Assembly (NCBI GenBank): GCA_951799425.1
Contig: OX637401.1
Location: forward strand, 33,715,780-33,779,779
Direction: 5' to 3'
Source: Ilex aquifolium
Taxonomy: Eukaryota > Streptophyta > Magnoliopsida > Aquifoliales > Aquifoliaceae
Length of the DNA stretch: 64,000 bases
The position numbers were made by a program, and so were the translations under genes. Position 1 is the first letter of the stretch, and each line of letters starts with the position of its first letter. Below the pieces are notes generated by a model that had not been told where the DNA came from, did not search any database, and saw only the letters and a list, made by a program, of their open reading frames with translations. Of this stretch, positions 12,501 to 26,616 are shown one piece after another.

Positions 12501-13368
12501 ATGACTTTTGATGTGAATAAAATGGTTAGGGATTCAAGAATTCTTTACAATGCCGCAAGAATCATCTTATTCAGAGACCGGAGTAAAAAGTTATGTCCGA
12601 AATACTAAAGAATGGGAAATTACTTTTTTTTCCTAGTGGAGGGGAATGACCAACTATACAAAACTTCCATCACCATTTCGAACTTGTTAGAAGATGAATT
12701 ACCAATTTTGATCTCAATATATTGGTTAGGGTTTCAAGTTCTCATTTCAATGCCGCAAGAGTTAGCTCAATCCGAGTTCGGGAGAAAAAGTTATGTCCGA
12801 TATACTATTTCATTTTAAAGGTGGACTACTTATTACACCAAACTTACGTTACAATAGAGCCCATGCTAGAGGATTTTTCATGACTTTTGATGTGAATAAA
12901 ATGGTTAGGGATTCAAGAATTCTTTACAATGCCGCAAGAATCATCTTATTCAGAGACCGGAGTAAAAAGTTATGTCAGAAATACTAAAGAATGAGAAATT
13001 ACTTTTTTTTCCTAGTGGAGGGGATGGCCAACTATACCAAACTTCCATCACCATTTCGAACTTGTTAGAAGATGAATCACCAATTTTGATCTCAATATAT
13101 TGGTTAGGGTTTCAAGTTCTCATTTCAATGCCGCAAGAGTTAGCTCAATCCGAGTTCGGGAGAAAAAGTTATGTCCGATATACTATTTCATTTTAAAGGT
13201 GGACTACTTATTACACCAAACTTGCGTTACAATAGAGCCCATGCTAGAGGATTTTTCATGACTTTTGATGTGAATAAAATGGTTAGGGATTCAAGAATTC
13301 TTTACAATGCCGCAAGAATCATCTTAATCAGAGACCGGAGTAAAAAGTTATGTCAGAAATACTAAAGA

Positions 13369-13747
13369 ATGAGAAATTACTTTTTTTTCCTAGTGGAGGG
13401 GAATGACCAACTATACCAAACTTCCATCACCATTTCAAACTTGTTAGAAGATGAATCACCAATTTTGATCTCAATATATTGGTTAGGGTTTCAAGTTCTC
13501 ATTTCAATGCCGCAAGAGTTAGCTCAATCCGTGTTCGGGAGAAAAAGTTATGTCCGATATACTATTTCATTTTAAAGGTGGACTACTTATTACACCAAAC
13601 TTGCGTTACAATAGAGCCCATGCTAGAGGATTTTTCATGACTTTTGATGTGAATAAAATGGTTAGGGATTCAAGAATTCTTTACAATGCCGCAAGAATCA
13701 TCTTATTCAGAGACCGGAGTAAAAAGTTATGTCCGAAATACTAAAGA
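13369..13747 (+). repeat. Hybrid monomer R/X at a two-monomer deletion
   Basis: Half A is type R (TCAAAC near 13435), but the end of the monomer has TTATTCAG with GTCCG (about 13730), the ending of the second X in full-length units (10339, 12233). Normal R monomers end in GTCAG. A crossover between about 13437 and 13733 would fuse R directly to that X ending and delete two monomers. The observed R K F unit fits this. Confidence 0.72.
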
Positions 13748-16020
13748 ATGGGAAATTACTTTTTTTTCCTAGTGGAGGGGAATGACCAACTATACAAAAC
13801 TTCCATCACCATTTCGAACTTGTTAGAAGATGAATTACCAATTTTGATCTCAATATATTGGTTAGGGTTTCAAGTTCTCATTTCAATGCCGCAAGAGTTA
13901 GCTCAATCCGAGTTCGGGAGAAAAAGTTATGTCCGATATACTATTTCATTTTAAAGGTGGACTACTTATTACACCAAACTTACGTTACAATAGAGCCCAT
14001 GCTAGAGGATTTTTCATGACTTTTGATGTGAATAAAATGGTTAGGGATTCAAGAATTCTTTACAATGCCGCAAGAATCATCTTATTCAGAGACCGGAGTA
14101 AAAAGTTATGTCAGAAATACTAAAGAATGAGAAATTACTTTTTTTTCCTAGTGGAGGGGATGGCCAACTATACCAAACTTCCATCACCATTTCGAACTTG
14201 TTAGAAGATGAATCACCAATTTTGATCTTAATATATTGGTTAGGGTTTCAAGTTCTCATTTCAATGCCGCAAGAGTTAGCTCAATCCGAGTTCGGGAGAA
14301 AAAGTTATGTCCGATATACTATTTCATTTTAAAGGTGGACTACTTATTACACCAAACTTGCGTTACAATAGAGCCCATGCTAGAGGATTTTTCATGACTT
14401 TTGATGTGAATAAAATGGTTAGGGATTCAAGAATTCTTTACAATGCCGCAAGAATCATCTTAATCAGAGACCGGAGTAAAAAGTTATGTCAGAAATACTA
14501 AAGAATGAGAAATTACTTTTTTTTCCTAGTGGAGGGGAATGACCAACTATACCAAACTTCCATCACCATTTCAAACTTGTTAGAAGATGAATCACCAATT
14601 TTGATCTCAATATATTGGTTAGGGTTTCAAGTTCTCATTTCAATGCCGCAAGAGTTAGCTCAATCCGTGTTCGGGAGAAAAAGTTATGTCCGATATACTA
14701 TTTCATTTTAAAGGTGGACTACTTATTACACCAAACTTGCGTTACAATAGAGCCCATGCTAGAGGATTTTTCATGACTTTTGATGTGAATAAAATGGTTA
14801 GGGATTCAAGAATTCTTTACAATGCCGCAAGAATCATCTTATTCAGAGACCGGAGTAAAAAGTTATGTCAGAAATACTAAAGAATGGGAAATTACTTTTT
14901 TTTCCTAGTGGAGGGGAATGACCAACTATACCAAACTTCCATCACCATTTCGAACTTGTTAGAAGATGAATCACCAATTTTGATCTCAATATATTGGTTA
15001 GGGTTTCAAGTTCTCATTTCAATGCCGCAAGAGTTAGCTCAATCCGTGTTCGGGAGAAAAAGTTATGTCCGATATACTATTTCATTTTAAAGGTGGACTA
15101 CTTATTACACCAAACTTGCGTTACAATAGAGCCCATGCTAGAGGATTTTTCATGACTTTTGATGTGAATAAAATGGTTAGGGATTCAAGAATTCTTTACA
15201 ATGCCGCAAGAATCATCTTAATCAGAGACCGGAGTAAAAAGTTATGTCAGAAATACTAAAGAATGGGAAATTACTTTTTTTTCCTAGTGGAGGGGAATGA
15301 CCAACTATACCAAACTTCCATCACCATTTCGAACTTGTTAGAAGATGAATCACCAATTTTGATCTCAATATATTGGTTAGGGTTTCAAGTTCTCATTTCA
15401 ATGCCGCAAGAGTTAGCTCAATCCGAGTTCGGGAGAAAAAGTTATGTCCGATATACTATTTCATTTTAAAGGTGGACTACTTATTACACCAAACTTGCGT
15501 TACAATAGAGCCCATGCTAGAGGATTTTTCATGACTTTTGATGTGAATAAAATGGTTAGGGATTCAAGAATTCTTTACAATGCCGCAAGAATCATCTTAT
15601 TCAGAGACCGGAGTAAAAAGTTATGTCCGAAATACTAAAGAATGGGAAATTACTTTTTTTTCCTAGTGGAGGGGAATGACCAACTATACAAAACTTCCAT
15701 CACCATTTCGAACTTGTTAGAAGATGAATTACCAATTTTGATCTCAATATATTGGTTAGGGTTTCAAGTTCTCATTTCAATGCCGCAAGAGTTAGCTCAA
15801 TCCGAGTTCGGGAGAAAAAGTTATGTCCGATATACTATTTCATTTTAAAGGTGGACTACTTATTACACCAAACTTACGTTACAATAGAGCCCATGCTAGA
15901 GGATTTTTCATGACTTTTGATGTGAATAAAATGGTTAGGGATTCAAGAATTCTTTACAATGCCGCAAGAATCATCTTATTCAGAGACCGGAGTAAAAAGT
16001 TATGTCAGAAATACTAAAGA

Positions 16021-16398
16021 ATGAGAAATTACTTTTTTTTCCTAGTGGAGGGGATGGCCAACTATACCAAACTTCCATCACCATTTCGAACTTGTTAGAA
16101 GATGAATCACCAATTTTGATCTCAATATATTGGTTAGGGTTTCAAGTTCTCATTTCAATGCCGCAAGAGTTAGCTCAATCCGTGTTCGGGAGAAAAAGTT
16201 ATGTCCGATATACTATTTCATTTTAAAGGTGGACTACTTATTACACCAAACTTGCGTTACAATAGAGCCCATGCTAGAGGATTTTTCATGACTTTTGATG
16301 TGAATAAAATGGTTAGGGATTCAAGAATTCTTTACAATGCCGCAAGAATCATCTTAATCAGAGACCGGAGTAAAAAGTTATGTCAGAAATACTAAAGA
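16021..16398 (+). repeat. Hybrid F monomer with CCGTG half B
   Basis: All other F monomers carry CCGAG. This one has the F-type half A (GAGAAATT, GGATGGCC) but CCGTG at about 16180, followed by TTAATCAG, as in the first X of the 5-monomer unit. It lies where the 5-monomer register ends and the R/T7 register begins, so it is a likely exchange point. A simple A-to-T point change is the alternative. Confidence 0.5.
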
Positions 16399-19048
16399 AT
16401 GAGAAATTACTTTTTTTTCCTAGTGGAGGGGAATGACCAACTATACCAAACTTCCATCACCATTTCAAACTTGTTAGAAGATGAATCACCAATTTTGATC
16501 TCAATATATTGGTTAGGGTTTCAAGTTCTCATTTCAATGCCGCAAGAGTTAGCTCAATCCGTGTTCGGGAGAAAAAGTTATGTCCGATATACTATTTCAT
16601 TTTAAAGGTGGACTACTTATTACACCAAACTTGCGTTACAATAGAGCCCATGCTAGAGGATTTTTCATGACTTTTGATGTGAATAAAATGGTTAGGGATT
16701 CAAGAATTCTTTACAATGCCGCAAGAATCATCTTATTCAGAGACCGGAGTAAAAAGTTATGTCAGAAATACTAAAGAATGGGAAATTACTTTTTTTCCTA
16801 GTGGAGGGGAATGACCAACTATACCAAACTTCCATCACCATTTCGAACTTGTTAGAAGATGAATCACCAATTTTGATCTCAATATATTGGTTAGGGTTTC
16901 AAGTTCTCATTTCAATGCCGCAAGAGTTAGCTCAATCCGTGTTCGGGAGAAAAAGTTATGTCCGATATACTATTTCATTTTAAAGGTGGACTACTTATTA
17001 CACCAAACTTGCGTTACAATAGAGCCCATGCTAGAGGATTTTTCATGACTTTTGATGTGAATAAAATGGTTAGGGATTCAAGAATTCTTTACAATGCCGC
17101 AAGAATCATCTTAATCAGAGACCGGAGTAAAAAGTTATGTCAGAAATACTAAAGAATGAGAAATTACTTTTTTTTCCTAGTGGAGGGGAATGACCAACTA
17201 TACCAAACTTCCATCACCATTTCAAACTTGTTAGAAGATGAATCACCAATTTTGATCTCAATATATTGGTTAGGGTTTCAAGTTCTCATTTCAATGCCGC
17301 AAGAGTTAGCTCAATCCGTGTTCGGGAGAAAAAGTTATGTCCGATATACTATTTCATTTTAAAGGTGGACTACTTATTACACCAAACTTGCGTTACAATA
17401 GAGCCCATGCTAGAGGATTTTTCATGACTTTTGATGTGAATAAAATGGTTAGGGATTCAAGAATTCTTTACAATGCCGCAAGAATCATCTTATTCAGAGA
17501 CCGGAGTAAAAAGTTATGTCAGAAATACTAAAGAATGGGAAATTACTTTTTTTCCTAGTGGAGGGGAATGACCAACTATACCAAACTTCCATCACCATTT
17601 CGAACTTGTTAGAAGATGAATCACCAATTTTGATCTGAATATATTGGTTAGGGTTTCAAGTTCTCATTTCAATGCCGCAAGAGTTAGCTCAATCCGTGTT
17701 CGGGAGAAAAAGTTATGTCCGATATACTATTTCATTTTAAAGGTGGACTACTTATTACACCAAACTTGCGTTACAATAGAGCCCATGCTAGAGGATTTTT
17801 GATGACTTTTGATGTGAATAAAATGGTTAGGGATTCAAGAATTCTTTACAATGCCGCAAGAATCATCTTAATCAGAGACCGGAGTAAAAAGTTATGTCAG
17901 AAATACTAAAGAATGGGAAATTACTTTTTTTTCCTAGTGGAGGGGAATGACCAACTATACCAAACTTCCATCACCATTTCGAACTTGTTAGAAGATGAAT
18001 CACAAATTTTGATCTCAATATATTGGTTAGGGTTTCAAGTTCTCATTTCAATGCCGCAAGAGTTAGCTCAATCCGTGTTCGGGAGAAAAAGTTATGTCCG
18101 ATATACTATTTCATTTTAAAGGTGGACTACTTATTACACCAAACTTGCGTTACAATAGAGCCCATGCTAGAGGATTTTTCATGACTTTTGATGTGAATAA
18201 AATGGTTAGGGATTCAAGAATTCTTTACAATGCCGCAAGAATCATCTTATTCAGAGACCGGAGTAAAAAGTTATGTCAGAAATACTAAAGAATGGGAAAT
18301 TACTTTTTTTCCTAGTGGAGGGGAATGACCAACTATACCAAACTTCCATCACCATTTCGAATTTGTTAGAAGATGAATCACCAATTTTGATCTCAATATA
18401 TTGGTTAGGGTTTCAAGTTCTCATTTCAATGCCGCAAGAGTTAGCTCAATCCGTGTTCGGGAGAAAAAGTTATGTCCGATATACTATTTCATTTTAAAGG
18501 TGGACTACTTATTACACCAAACTTGCGTTACAATAGAGCCCATGCTAGAGGATTTTTCATGACTTTTGATGTGAATAAAATGGTTAGGGATTCAAGAATT
18601 CTTTACAATGCCGCAAGAATCATCTTAATCAGAGACCGGAGTAAAAAGTTATGTCAGAAATACTAAAGAATGAGAAATTACTTTTTTTTCCTAGTGGAGG
18701 GGAATGACCAACTATACCAAACTTCCATCACCATTTCAAACTTGTTAGAAGATGAATCACCAATTTTGATCTCAATATATTGGTTAGGGTTTCAAGTTCT
18801 CATTTCAATGCCGCAAGAGTTAGCTCAATCCGTGTTCGGGAGAAAAAGTTATGTCCGATATACTATTTCATTTTAAAGGTGGACTACTTATTACACCAAA
18901 CTTGCGTTACAATAGAGCCCATGCTAGAGGATTTTTCATGACTTTTGATGTGAATAAAATGGTTAGGGATTCAAGAATTCTTTACAATGCCGCAAGAATC
19001 ATCTTATTCAGAGACCGGAGTAAAAAGTTATGTCAGAAATACTAAAGA
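16399..19048 (+). repeat. R/T7 block: 757-bp dimer and 1514-bp tetramer
   Basis: Monomer starts: 16399 (R), 16778 (T7), 17156 (R), 17535 (T7 with GATCTGAAT), 17913 (X with CACAAATT), 18292 (T7), 18670 (R). R recurs at 16399, 17156 and 18670, spacings of 757 and 1514 bp. The series R, T7-GATCTGAAT, X-like repeats at 17156 and 18670. The T7 type has a seven-T run, is 378 bp long, and keeps GGAATGACC. Confidence 0.88.
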
Positions 19049-22000
19049 ATGGGAAATTACTTTTTTTCCTAGTGGAGGGGAATGACCAACTATACCAAAC
19101 TTCCATCACCATTTCGAACTTGTTAGAAGATGAATCACCAATTTTGATCTGAATATATTGGTTAGGGTTTCAAGTTCTCATTTCAATGCCGCAAGAGTTA
19201 GCTCAATCCGTGTTCGGGAGAAAAAGTTATGTCCGATATACTATTTCATTTTAAAGGTGGACTACTTATTACACCAAACTTGCGTTACAATAGAGCCCAT
19301 GCTAGAGGATTTTTGATGACTTTTGATGTGAATAAAATGGTTAGGGATTCAAGAATTCTTTACAATGCCGCAAGAATCATCTTAATCAGAGACCGGAGTA
19401 AAAAGTTATGTCAGAAATACTAAAGAATGGGAAATTACTTTTTTTTCCTAGTGGAGGGGAATGACCAACTATACCAAACTTCCATCACCATTTCGAACTT
19501 GTTAGAAGATGAATCACAAATTTTGATCTGAATATATTGGTTAGGGTTTCAAGTTCTCATTTCAATGCCGCAAGAGTTAGCTCAATCCGTGTTCGGGAGA
19601 AAAAGTTATGTCCGATATACTATTTCATTTTAAAGGTGGACTACTTATTACACCAAACTTGCGTTACAATAGAGGCCATGCTAGAGGATTTTTCATGACT
19701 TTTGATGTGAATAAAATGGTTAGGGATTCAAGAATTCTTTACAAAGCCGCAAGAATCATCTTATTCAGAGACCGGAGTAAAAAGTTATGTCAGAAATACT
19801 AAAGAATGAGAAATTACTTTTGTTTCCTAGTGGAGGGGATGGCCAACTATACCAAACTTCCATCACCATTTCGAACTTGTTAGAAGCTGAATCACCAATT
19901 TTGATCTCAATATATTGGTTAGGGTTTCAAGTTCTCATTTCAATGCCGCAAGAGTTAGCTCAATCCGAGTTCGGGAGAAAAAGTTATGTCCGATATACTA
20001 TTTCATTTTAAAGGTGGACTACTTATTACACCAAACTTGCGTTACAATAGAGCCCATGCTAGAGGATTTTTCATGACTTTTGATGTGAATAAAATGGTTA
20101 GGGATTCAAGAATTCTTTACAATGCCGCAAGAATCATCTTATTCAGAGACCGGAGTAAAAAGTTATGTCCGAAATACTAAAGAATGGGAAATTACTTTTT
20201 TTTCCTAGTGGAGGGGAATGACCAACTATACCAAACTTCCATCACCATTTCGAACTTGTTAGAAGATGAATCACCAATTTTGATCTGAATATATTGGTTA
20301 GGGTTTCAAGTTCTCATTTCAATGCCGCAAGAGTTAGCTCAATCCGAGTTCGGGAGAAAAAGTTATGTCCGATATACTATTTCATTTTAAAGGTGGACTA
20401 CTTATTACACCAAACTTGCGTTACAATAGAGCCCATGCTAGAGGATTTTTCATGACTTTTGATGTGAATAAAATGGTTAGGGATTCAAGAATTCTTTACA
20501 ATGCCGCAAGAATCATCTTATTCAGAGACCGGAGTAAAAAGTTATGTCAGAAATACTAAAGAATGAGAAATTACTTTTGTTTCCTAGTGGAGGGGATGGC
20601 CAACTATACCAAACTTCCATCACCATTTCGAACTTGTTATAAGGTGAATCACCAATTTTGATCTCAATATATTGGTTAGGGTTTCAAGTTCTCTTTACAA
20701 TGCCGCAAGAGTTAGCTCAATCCGAGTTCGGGAGAAAAAGTTATGTCCGATATACTATTTCATTTTAAAGGTGGACTACTTATTACACCAAACTTGCGTT
20801 ACAATAGAGCCCATGCTAGAGGATTTTTCATGACTTTTGATGTGAATAAAATGGTTAGGGATTCAAGAATTCTTTACAATGCCGCAAGAATCATCTTATT
20901 CAGAGACCGGAGTAAAAAGTTATGTCAGAAATACTAAAGAATGAGAAATTACTTTTGTTTCCTAGTGGAGGGGATGGCCAACTATACCAAACTTCCATCA
21001 CCATTTCGAACTTGTTAGAAGGTGAATCACCAATTTTGATCTCAATATATTGGTTAGGGTTTCAAGTTCTCTTTACAATGCCGCAAGAGTTAGCTCAATC
21101 CGAGTTCGGGAGAAAAAGTTATGTCCGACATACTATTTCATTTTAAAGGTGGACTACTTATTACACCAAACTTGCGTTACAATAGAGCCCATGCTAGAGG
21201 ATTTTTCATGACTTTTGATGTGAATAAAATGGTTAGGGATTCAAGAATTCTTTACAATGCCGCAAGAATCATCTTATTCAGAGACCGGAGTAAAAAGTTA
21301 TGTCAGAAATACTAAAGAATGAGAAATTACTTTTGTTTCCTAGTGGAGGGGATGGCCAACTATACCAAACTTCCATCACCATTTCGAACTTGTTAGAAGA
21401 TGAATCACCAATTTTGATCTCAATATATTGGTTAGGGTTTCAAGTTCTCATTTCAATGCCGCAAGAGTTAGCTCAATCCGAGTTCGGGAGAAAAAGTTAT
21501 GTCCGATATACTATTTCATTTTAAAGGTGGACTACTTATTACACCAAACTTGCGTTACAATAGAGCCCATGCTAGAGGATTTTTCATGACTTTTGATGTG
21601 AATAAAATGGTTAGGGATTCAAGAATTCTTTACAATGCCGCAAGAATCATCTTATTCAGAGACCGGAGTAAAAAGTTATGTCCGAAATACTAAAGAATGG
21701 GAAATTACTTTTTTTTCCTAGTGGAGGGGAATGACCAACTATACAAAACTTCCATCACCATTTCGAACTTGTTAGAAGATGAATTACCAATTTTGATCTC
21801 AATATATTGGTTAGGGTTTCAAGTTCTCATTTCAATGCCGCAAGAGTTAGCTCAATCCGAGTTCGGGAGAAAAAGTTATGTCCGATATACTATTTCATTT
21901 TAAAGGTGGACTACTTATTACACCAAACTTGCGTTACAATAGAGCCCATGCTAGAGGATTTTTCATGACTTTTGATGTGAATAAAATGGTTAGGGATTCA

Positions 22001-22832
22001 AGAATTCTTTACAATGCCGCAAGAATCATCTTATTCAGAGACCGGAGTAAAAAGTTATGTCAGAAATACTAAAGAATGAGAAATTACTTTTGTTTCCTAG
22101 TGGAGGGGATGGCCAACTATACCAAACTTCCATCACCATTTCGAACTTGTTAGAAGATGAATCACCAATTTTGATCTCAATATATTGGTTAGGGTTTCAA
22201 GTTCTCATTTCAATGCCGCAAGAGTTAGCTCAATCCGAGTTCGGGAGAAAAAGTTATGTCCGATATACTATTTCATTTTAAAGGTGGACTACTTATTACA
22301 CCAAACTTGCGTTACAATAGAGCCCATGCTAGAGGATTTTTCATGACTTTTGATGTGAATAAAATGGTTAGGGATTCAAGAATTCTTTACAATGCCGCAA
22401 GAATCATCTTATTCAGAGACCGGAGTAAAAAGTTATGTCCGAAATACTAAAGAATGGGAAATTACTTTTTTTTCCTAGTGGAGGGGAATGACCAACTATA
22501 CCAAACTTCCATCACCATTTCGAACTTGTTAGAAGATGAATCACCAATTTTGATCTCAATATATTGGTTAGGGTTTCAAGTTCTCATTTCAATGCCGCAA
22601 GAGTTAGCTCAATCCGTGTTCGGGAGTAAAAGTTATGTCCGATATACTATTTCATTTTAAAGGTGGACTACTTATTACACCAAACTTGCGTTACAATAGA
22701 GCCCATGCTAGAGGATTTTTCATGACTTTTGATGTGAATAAAATGGTTAGGGATTCAAGAATTCTTTACAATGCCGCAAGAATCATCTTATTCAGAGACC
22801 GGAGTAAAAAGTTATGTCAGAAATACTAAAGA
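19049..22832 (+). repeat. HOR block of ten monomers (3784 bp), copy 1
   Basis: Monomer starts: 19049, 19427, 19806, 20184, 20563, 20941, 21319, 21697, 22076, 22454. Order: T7 (GATCTGAAT), X (CACAAATT, GATCTGAAT, with AGAGGCCATGC), L, Xe (GATCTGAAT), Lg, Lg, Ld, K, Ld, X. Lg has GGTGAATC and CTCTTTACAATG; Ld has T4-G-T3 with GATGAATC. Two neighbouring Lg copies form an inner tandem. Private changes include ACAAAGCCGC near 19745, TTATAAG near 20640, GTCCGACAT near 21128 and GGGAGTAAAAG near 22626. Confidence 0.93.
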
Positions 22833-25800
22833 ATGGGAAATTACTTTTTTTCCTAGTGGAGGGGAATGACCAACTATACCAAACTTCCATCACCATTTCG
22901 AACTTGTTAGAAGATGAATCACCAATTTTGATCTGAATATATTGGTTAGGGTTTCAAGTTCTCATTTCAATGCCGCAAGAGTTAGCTCAATCCGTGTTCG
23001 GGAGAAAAAGTTATGTCCGATATACTATTTCATTTTAAAGGTGGACTACTTATTACACCAAACTTGCGTTACAATAGAGCCCATGCTAGAGGATTTTTGA
23101 TGACTTTTGATGTGAATAAAATGGTTAGGGATTCAAGAATTCTTTACAATGCCGCAAGAATCATCTTAATCAGAGACCGGAGTAAAAAGTTATGTCAGAA
23201 ATACTAAAGAATGGGAAATTACTTTTTTTTCCTAGTGGAGGGGAATGACCAACTATACCAAACTTCCATCACCATTTCGAACTTGTTAGAAGATGAATCA
23301 CAAATTTTGATCTGAATATATTGGTTAGGGTTTCAAGTTCTCATTTCAATGCCGCAAGAGTTAGCTCAATCCGTGTTCGGGAGAAAAAGTTATGTCCGAT
23401 ATACTATTTCATTTTAAAGGTGGACTACTTATTACACCAAACTTGCGTTACAATAGAGGCCATGCTAGAGGATTTTTCATGACTTTTGATGTGAATAAAA
23501 TGGTTAGGGATTCAAGAATTCTTTACAATGCCGCAAGAATCATCTTATTCAGAGACCGGAGTAAAAAGTTATGTCAGAAATACTAAAGAATGAGAAATTA
23601 CTTTTGTTTCCTAGTGGAGGGGATGGCCAACTATACCAAACTTCCATCACCATTTCGAACTTGTTAGAAGCTGAATCACCAATTTTGATCTCAATATATT
23701 GGTTAGGGTTTCAAGTTCTCATTTCAATGCCGCAAGAGTTAGCTCAATCCGAGTTCGGGAGAAAAAGTTATGTCCGATATACTATTTCATTTTAAAGGTG
23801 GACTACTTATTACACCAAACTTGCGTTACAATAGAGCCCATGCTAGAGGATTTTTCATGACTTTTGATGTGAATAAAATGGTTAGGGATTCAAGAATTCT
23901 TTACAATGCCGCAAGAATCATCTTATTCAGAGACCGGAGTAAAAAGTTATGTCCGAAATACTAAAGAATGGGAAATTACTTTTTTTTCCTAGTGGAGGGG
24001 AATGACCAACTATACCAAACTTCCATCACCATTTCGAACTTGTTAGAAGATGAATCACCAATTTTGATCTGAATATATTGGTTAGGGTTTCAAGTTCTCA
24101 TTTCAATGCCCCAAGAGTTAGCTCAATCCGAGTTCGGGAGAAAAAGTTATGTCCGATATACTATTTCATTTTAAAGGTGGACTACTTATTACACCAAACT
24201 TGCGTTACAATAGAGCCCATGCTAGAGGATTTTTCATGACTTTTGATGTGAATAAAATGGTTAGGGATTCAAGAATTCTTTACAATGCCGCAAGAATCAT
24301 CTTATTCAGAGACCGGAGTAAAAAGTTATGTCAGAAATACTAAAGAATGAGAAATTACTTTTGTTTCCTAGTGGAGGGGATGGCCAACTATACCAAACTT
24401 CCATCACCATTTCGAACTTGTTAGAAGGTGAATCACCAATTTTGATCTCAATATATTGGTTAGGGTTTCAAGTTCTCTTTACAATGCCGCAAGAGTTAGC
24501 TCAATCCGAGTTCGGGAGAAAAAGTTATGTCCGATATACTATTTCATTTTAAAGGTGGACTACTTATTACACCAAACTTGCGTTACAATAGAGCCCATGC
24601 TAGAGGATTTTTCATGACTTTTGATGTGAATAAAATGGTTAGGGATTCAAGAATTCTTTACAATGCCGCAAGAATCATCTTATTCAGAGACCGGAGTAAA
24701 AAGTTATGTCAGAAATACTAAAGAATGAGAAATTACTTTTGTTTCCTAGTGGAGGGGATGGCCAACTATACCAAACTTCCATCACCATTTCGAACTTGTT
24801 AGAAGGTGAATCACCAATTTTGATCTCAATATATTGGTTAGGGTTTCAAGTTCTCTTTACAATGCCGCAAGAGTTAGCTCAATCCGAGTTCGGGAGAAAA
24901 AGTTATGTCCGATATACTATTTCATTTTAAAGGTGGACTACTTATTACACCAAACTTGCGTTACAATAGAGCCCATGCTAGAGGATTTTTCATGACTTTT
25001 GATGTGAATAAAATGGTTAGGGATTCAAGAATTCTTTACAATGCCGCAAGAATCATCTTATTCAGAGACCGGAGTAAAAAGTTATGTCAGAAATACTAAA
25101 GAATGAGAAATTACTTTTGTTTCCTAGTGGAGGGGATGGCCAACTATACCAAACTTCCATCACCATTTCGAACTTGTTAGAAGATGAATCACCAATTTTG
25201 ATCTCAATATATTGGTTAGGGTTTCAAGTTCTCATTTCAATGCCGCAAGAGTTAGCTCAATCCGAGTTCGGGAGAAAAAGTTATGTCCGATATACTATTT
25301 CATTTTAAAGGTGGACTACTTATTACACCAAACTTGCGTTACAATAGAGCCCATGCTAGAGGATTTTTCATGACTTTTGATGTGAATAAAATGGTTAGGG
25401 ATTCAAGAATTCTTTACAATGCCGCAAGAATCATCTTATTCAGAGACCGGAGTAAAAAGTTATGTCCGAAATACTAAAGAATGGGAAATTACTTTTTTTT
25501 CCTAGTGGAGGGGAATGACCAACTATACAAAACTTCCATCACCATTTCGAACTTGTTAGAAGATGAATTACCAATTTTGATCTCAATATATTGGTTAGGG
25601 TTTCAAGTTCTCATTTCAATGCCGCAAGAGTTAGCTCAATCCGAGTTCGGGAGAAAAAGTTATGTCCGATATACTATTTCATTTTAAAGGTGGACTACTT
25701 ATTACACCAAACTTGCGTTACAATAGAGCCCATGCTAGAGGATTTTTCATGACTTTTGATGTGAATAAAATGGTTAGGGATTCAAGAATTCTTTACAATG

Positions 25801-26616
25801 CCGCAAGAATCATCTTATTTAGAGACCGGAGTAAAAAGTTATGTCAGAAATACTAAAGAATGAGAAATTACTTTTGTTTCCTAGTGGAGGGGATGGCCAA
25901 CTATACCAAACTTCCATCACCATTTCGAACTTGTTAGAAGATGAATCACCAATTTTGATCTCAATATATTGGTTAGGGTTTCAAGTTCTCATTTCAATGC
26001 CGCAAGAGTTAGCTCAATCCGAGTTCGGGAGAAAAAGTTATGTCCGATATACTATTTCATTTTAAAGGTGGACTACTTATTACACCAAACTTGCGTTACA
26101 ATAGAGCCCATGCTAGAGGATTTTTCATGACTTTTGATGTGAATAAAATGGTTAGGGATTCAAGAATTCTTTACAATGCCGCAAGAATCATCTTATTCAG
26201 AGACCGGAGTAAAAAGTTATGTCCGAAATACTAAAGAATGGGAAATTACTTTTTTTTCCTAGTGGAGGGGAATGACCAACTATACCAAACTTCCATCACC
26301 ATTTCGAACTTGTTAGAAGATGAATCACCAATTTTGATCTCAATATATTGGTTAGGGTTTCAAGTTCTCATTTCAATGCCGCAAGAGTTAGCTCAATCCG
26401 TGTTCGGGAGAAAAAGTTATGTCCGATATACTATTTCATTTTAAAGGTGGACTACTTATTACACCAAACTTGCGTTACAATAGAGCCCATGCTAGAGGAT
26501 TTTTCATGACTTTTGACGTGAATAAAATGGTTAGGGATTCAAGAATTCTTTACAATGCCGCAAGAATCATCTTATTCAGAGACCGGAGTAAAAAGTTATG
26601 TCCGAAATACTAAAGA
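22833..26616 (+). repeat. HOR block of ten monomers (3784 bp), copy 2
   Basis: Monomer starts: 22833, 23211, 23590, 23968, 24347, 24725, 25103, 25481, 25860, 26238. The type order equals that of the unit 3784 bp upstream. Comparing the first nine monomers of the two copies (about 3.4 kb) by eye I found about five substitutions. Private changes here are ATGCCCCAAG near 24110 and TTATTTAG near 25818. Such low divergence, against the much larger differences between monomer types, indicates a recent duplication of the whole segment. Confidence 0.93.

Larger units (their letters stand above)
9581..16398 (+). repeat. HOR block of five monomers (1894 bp), four units, one shortened
   Basis: Units start at 9581, 11475, 13369 and 14505; the next R monomer is at 16399. 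Type order is R X X K F. R has GAGAAATT, T8, GGAATGACC and TCAAAC; the last marks the loss of the CpG in TCGAAC. Monomer starts: 9581, 9960, 10339, 10718, 11097; 11475, 11854, 12233, 12612, 12991; 13369, 13748, 14127; 14505, 14884, 15263, 15642, 16021. Three units are 1894 bp. The third is 1136 bp (R K F) because two X monomers are missing. In the fourth unit the second X is replaced by Xe (15263). Confidence 0.93.
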
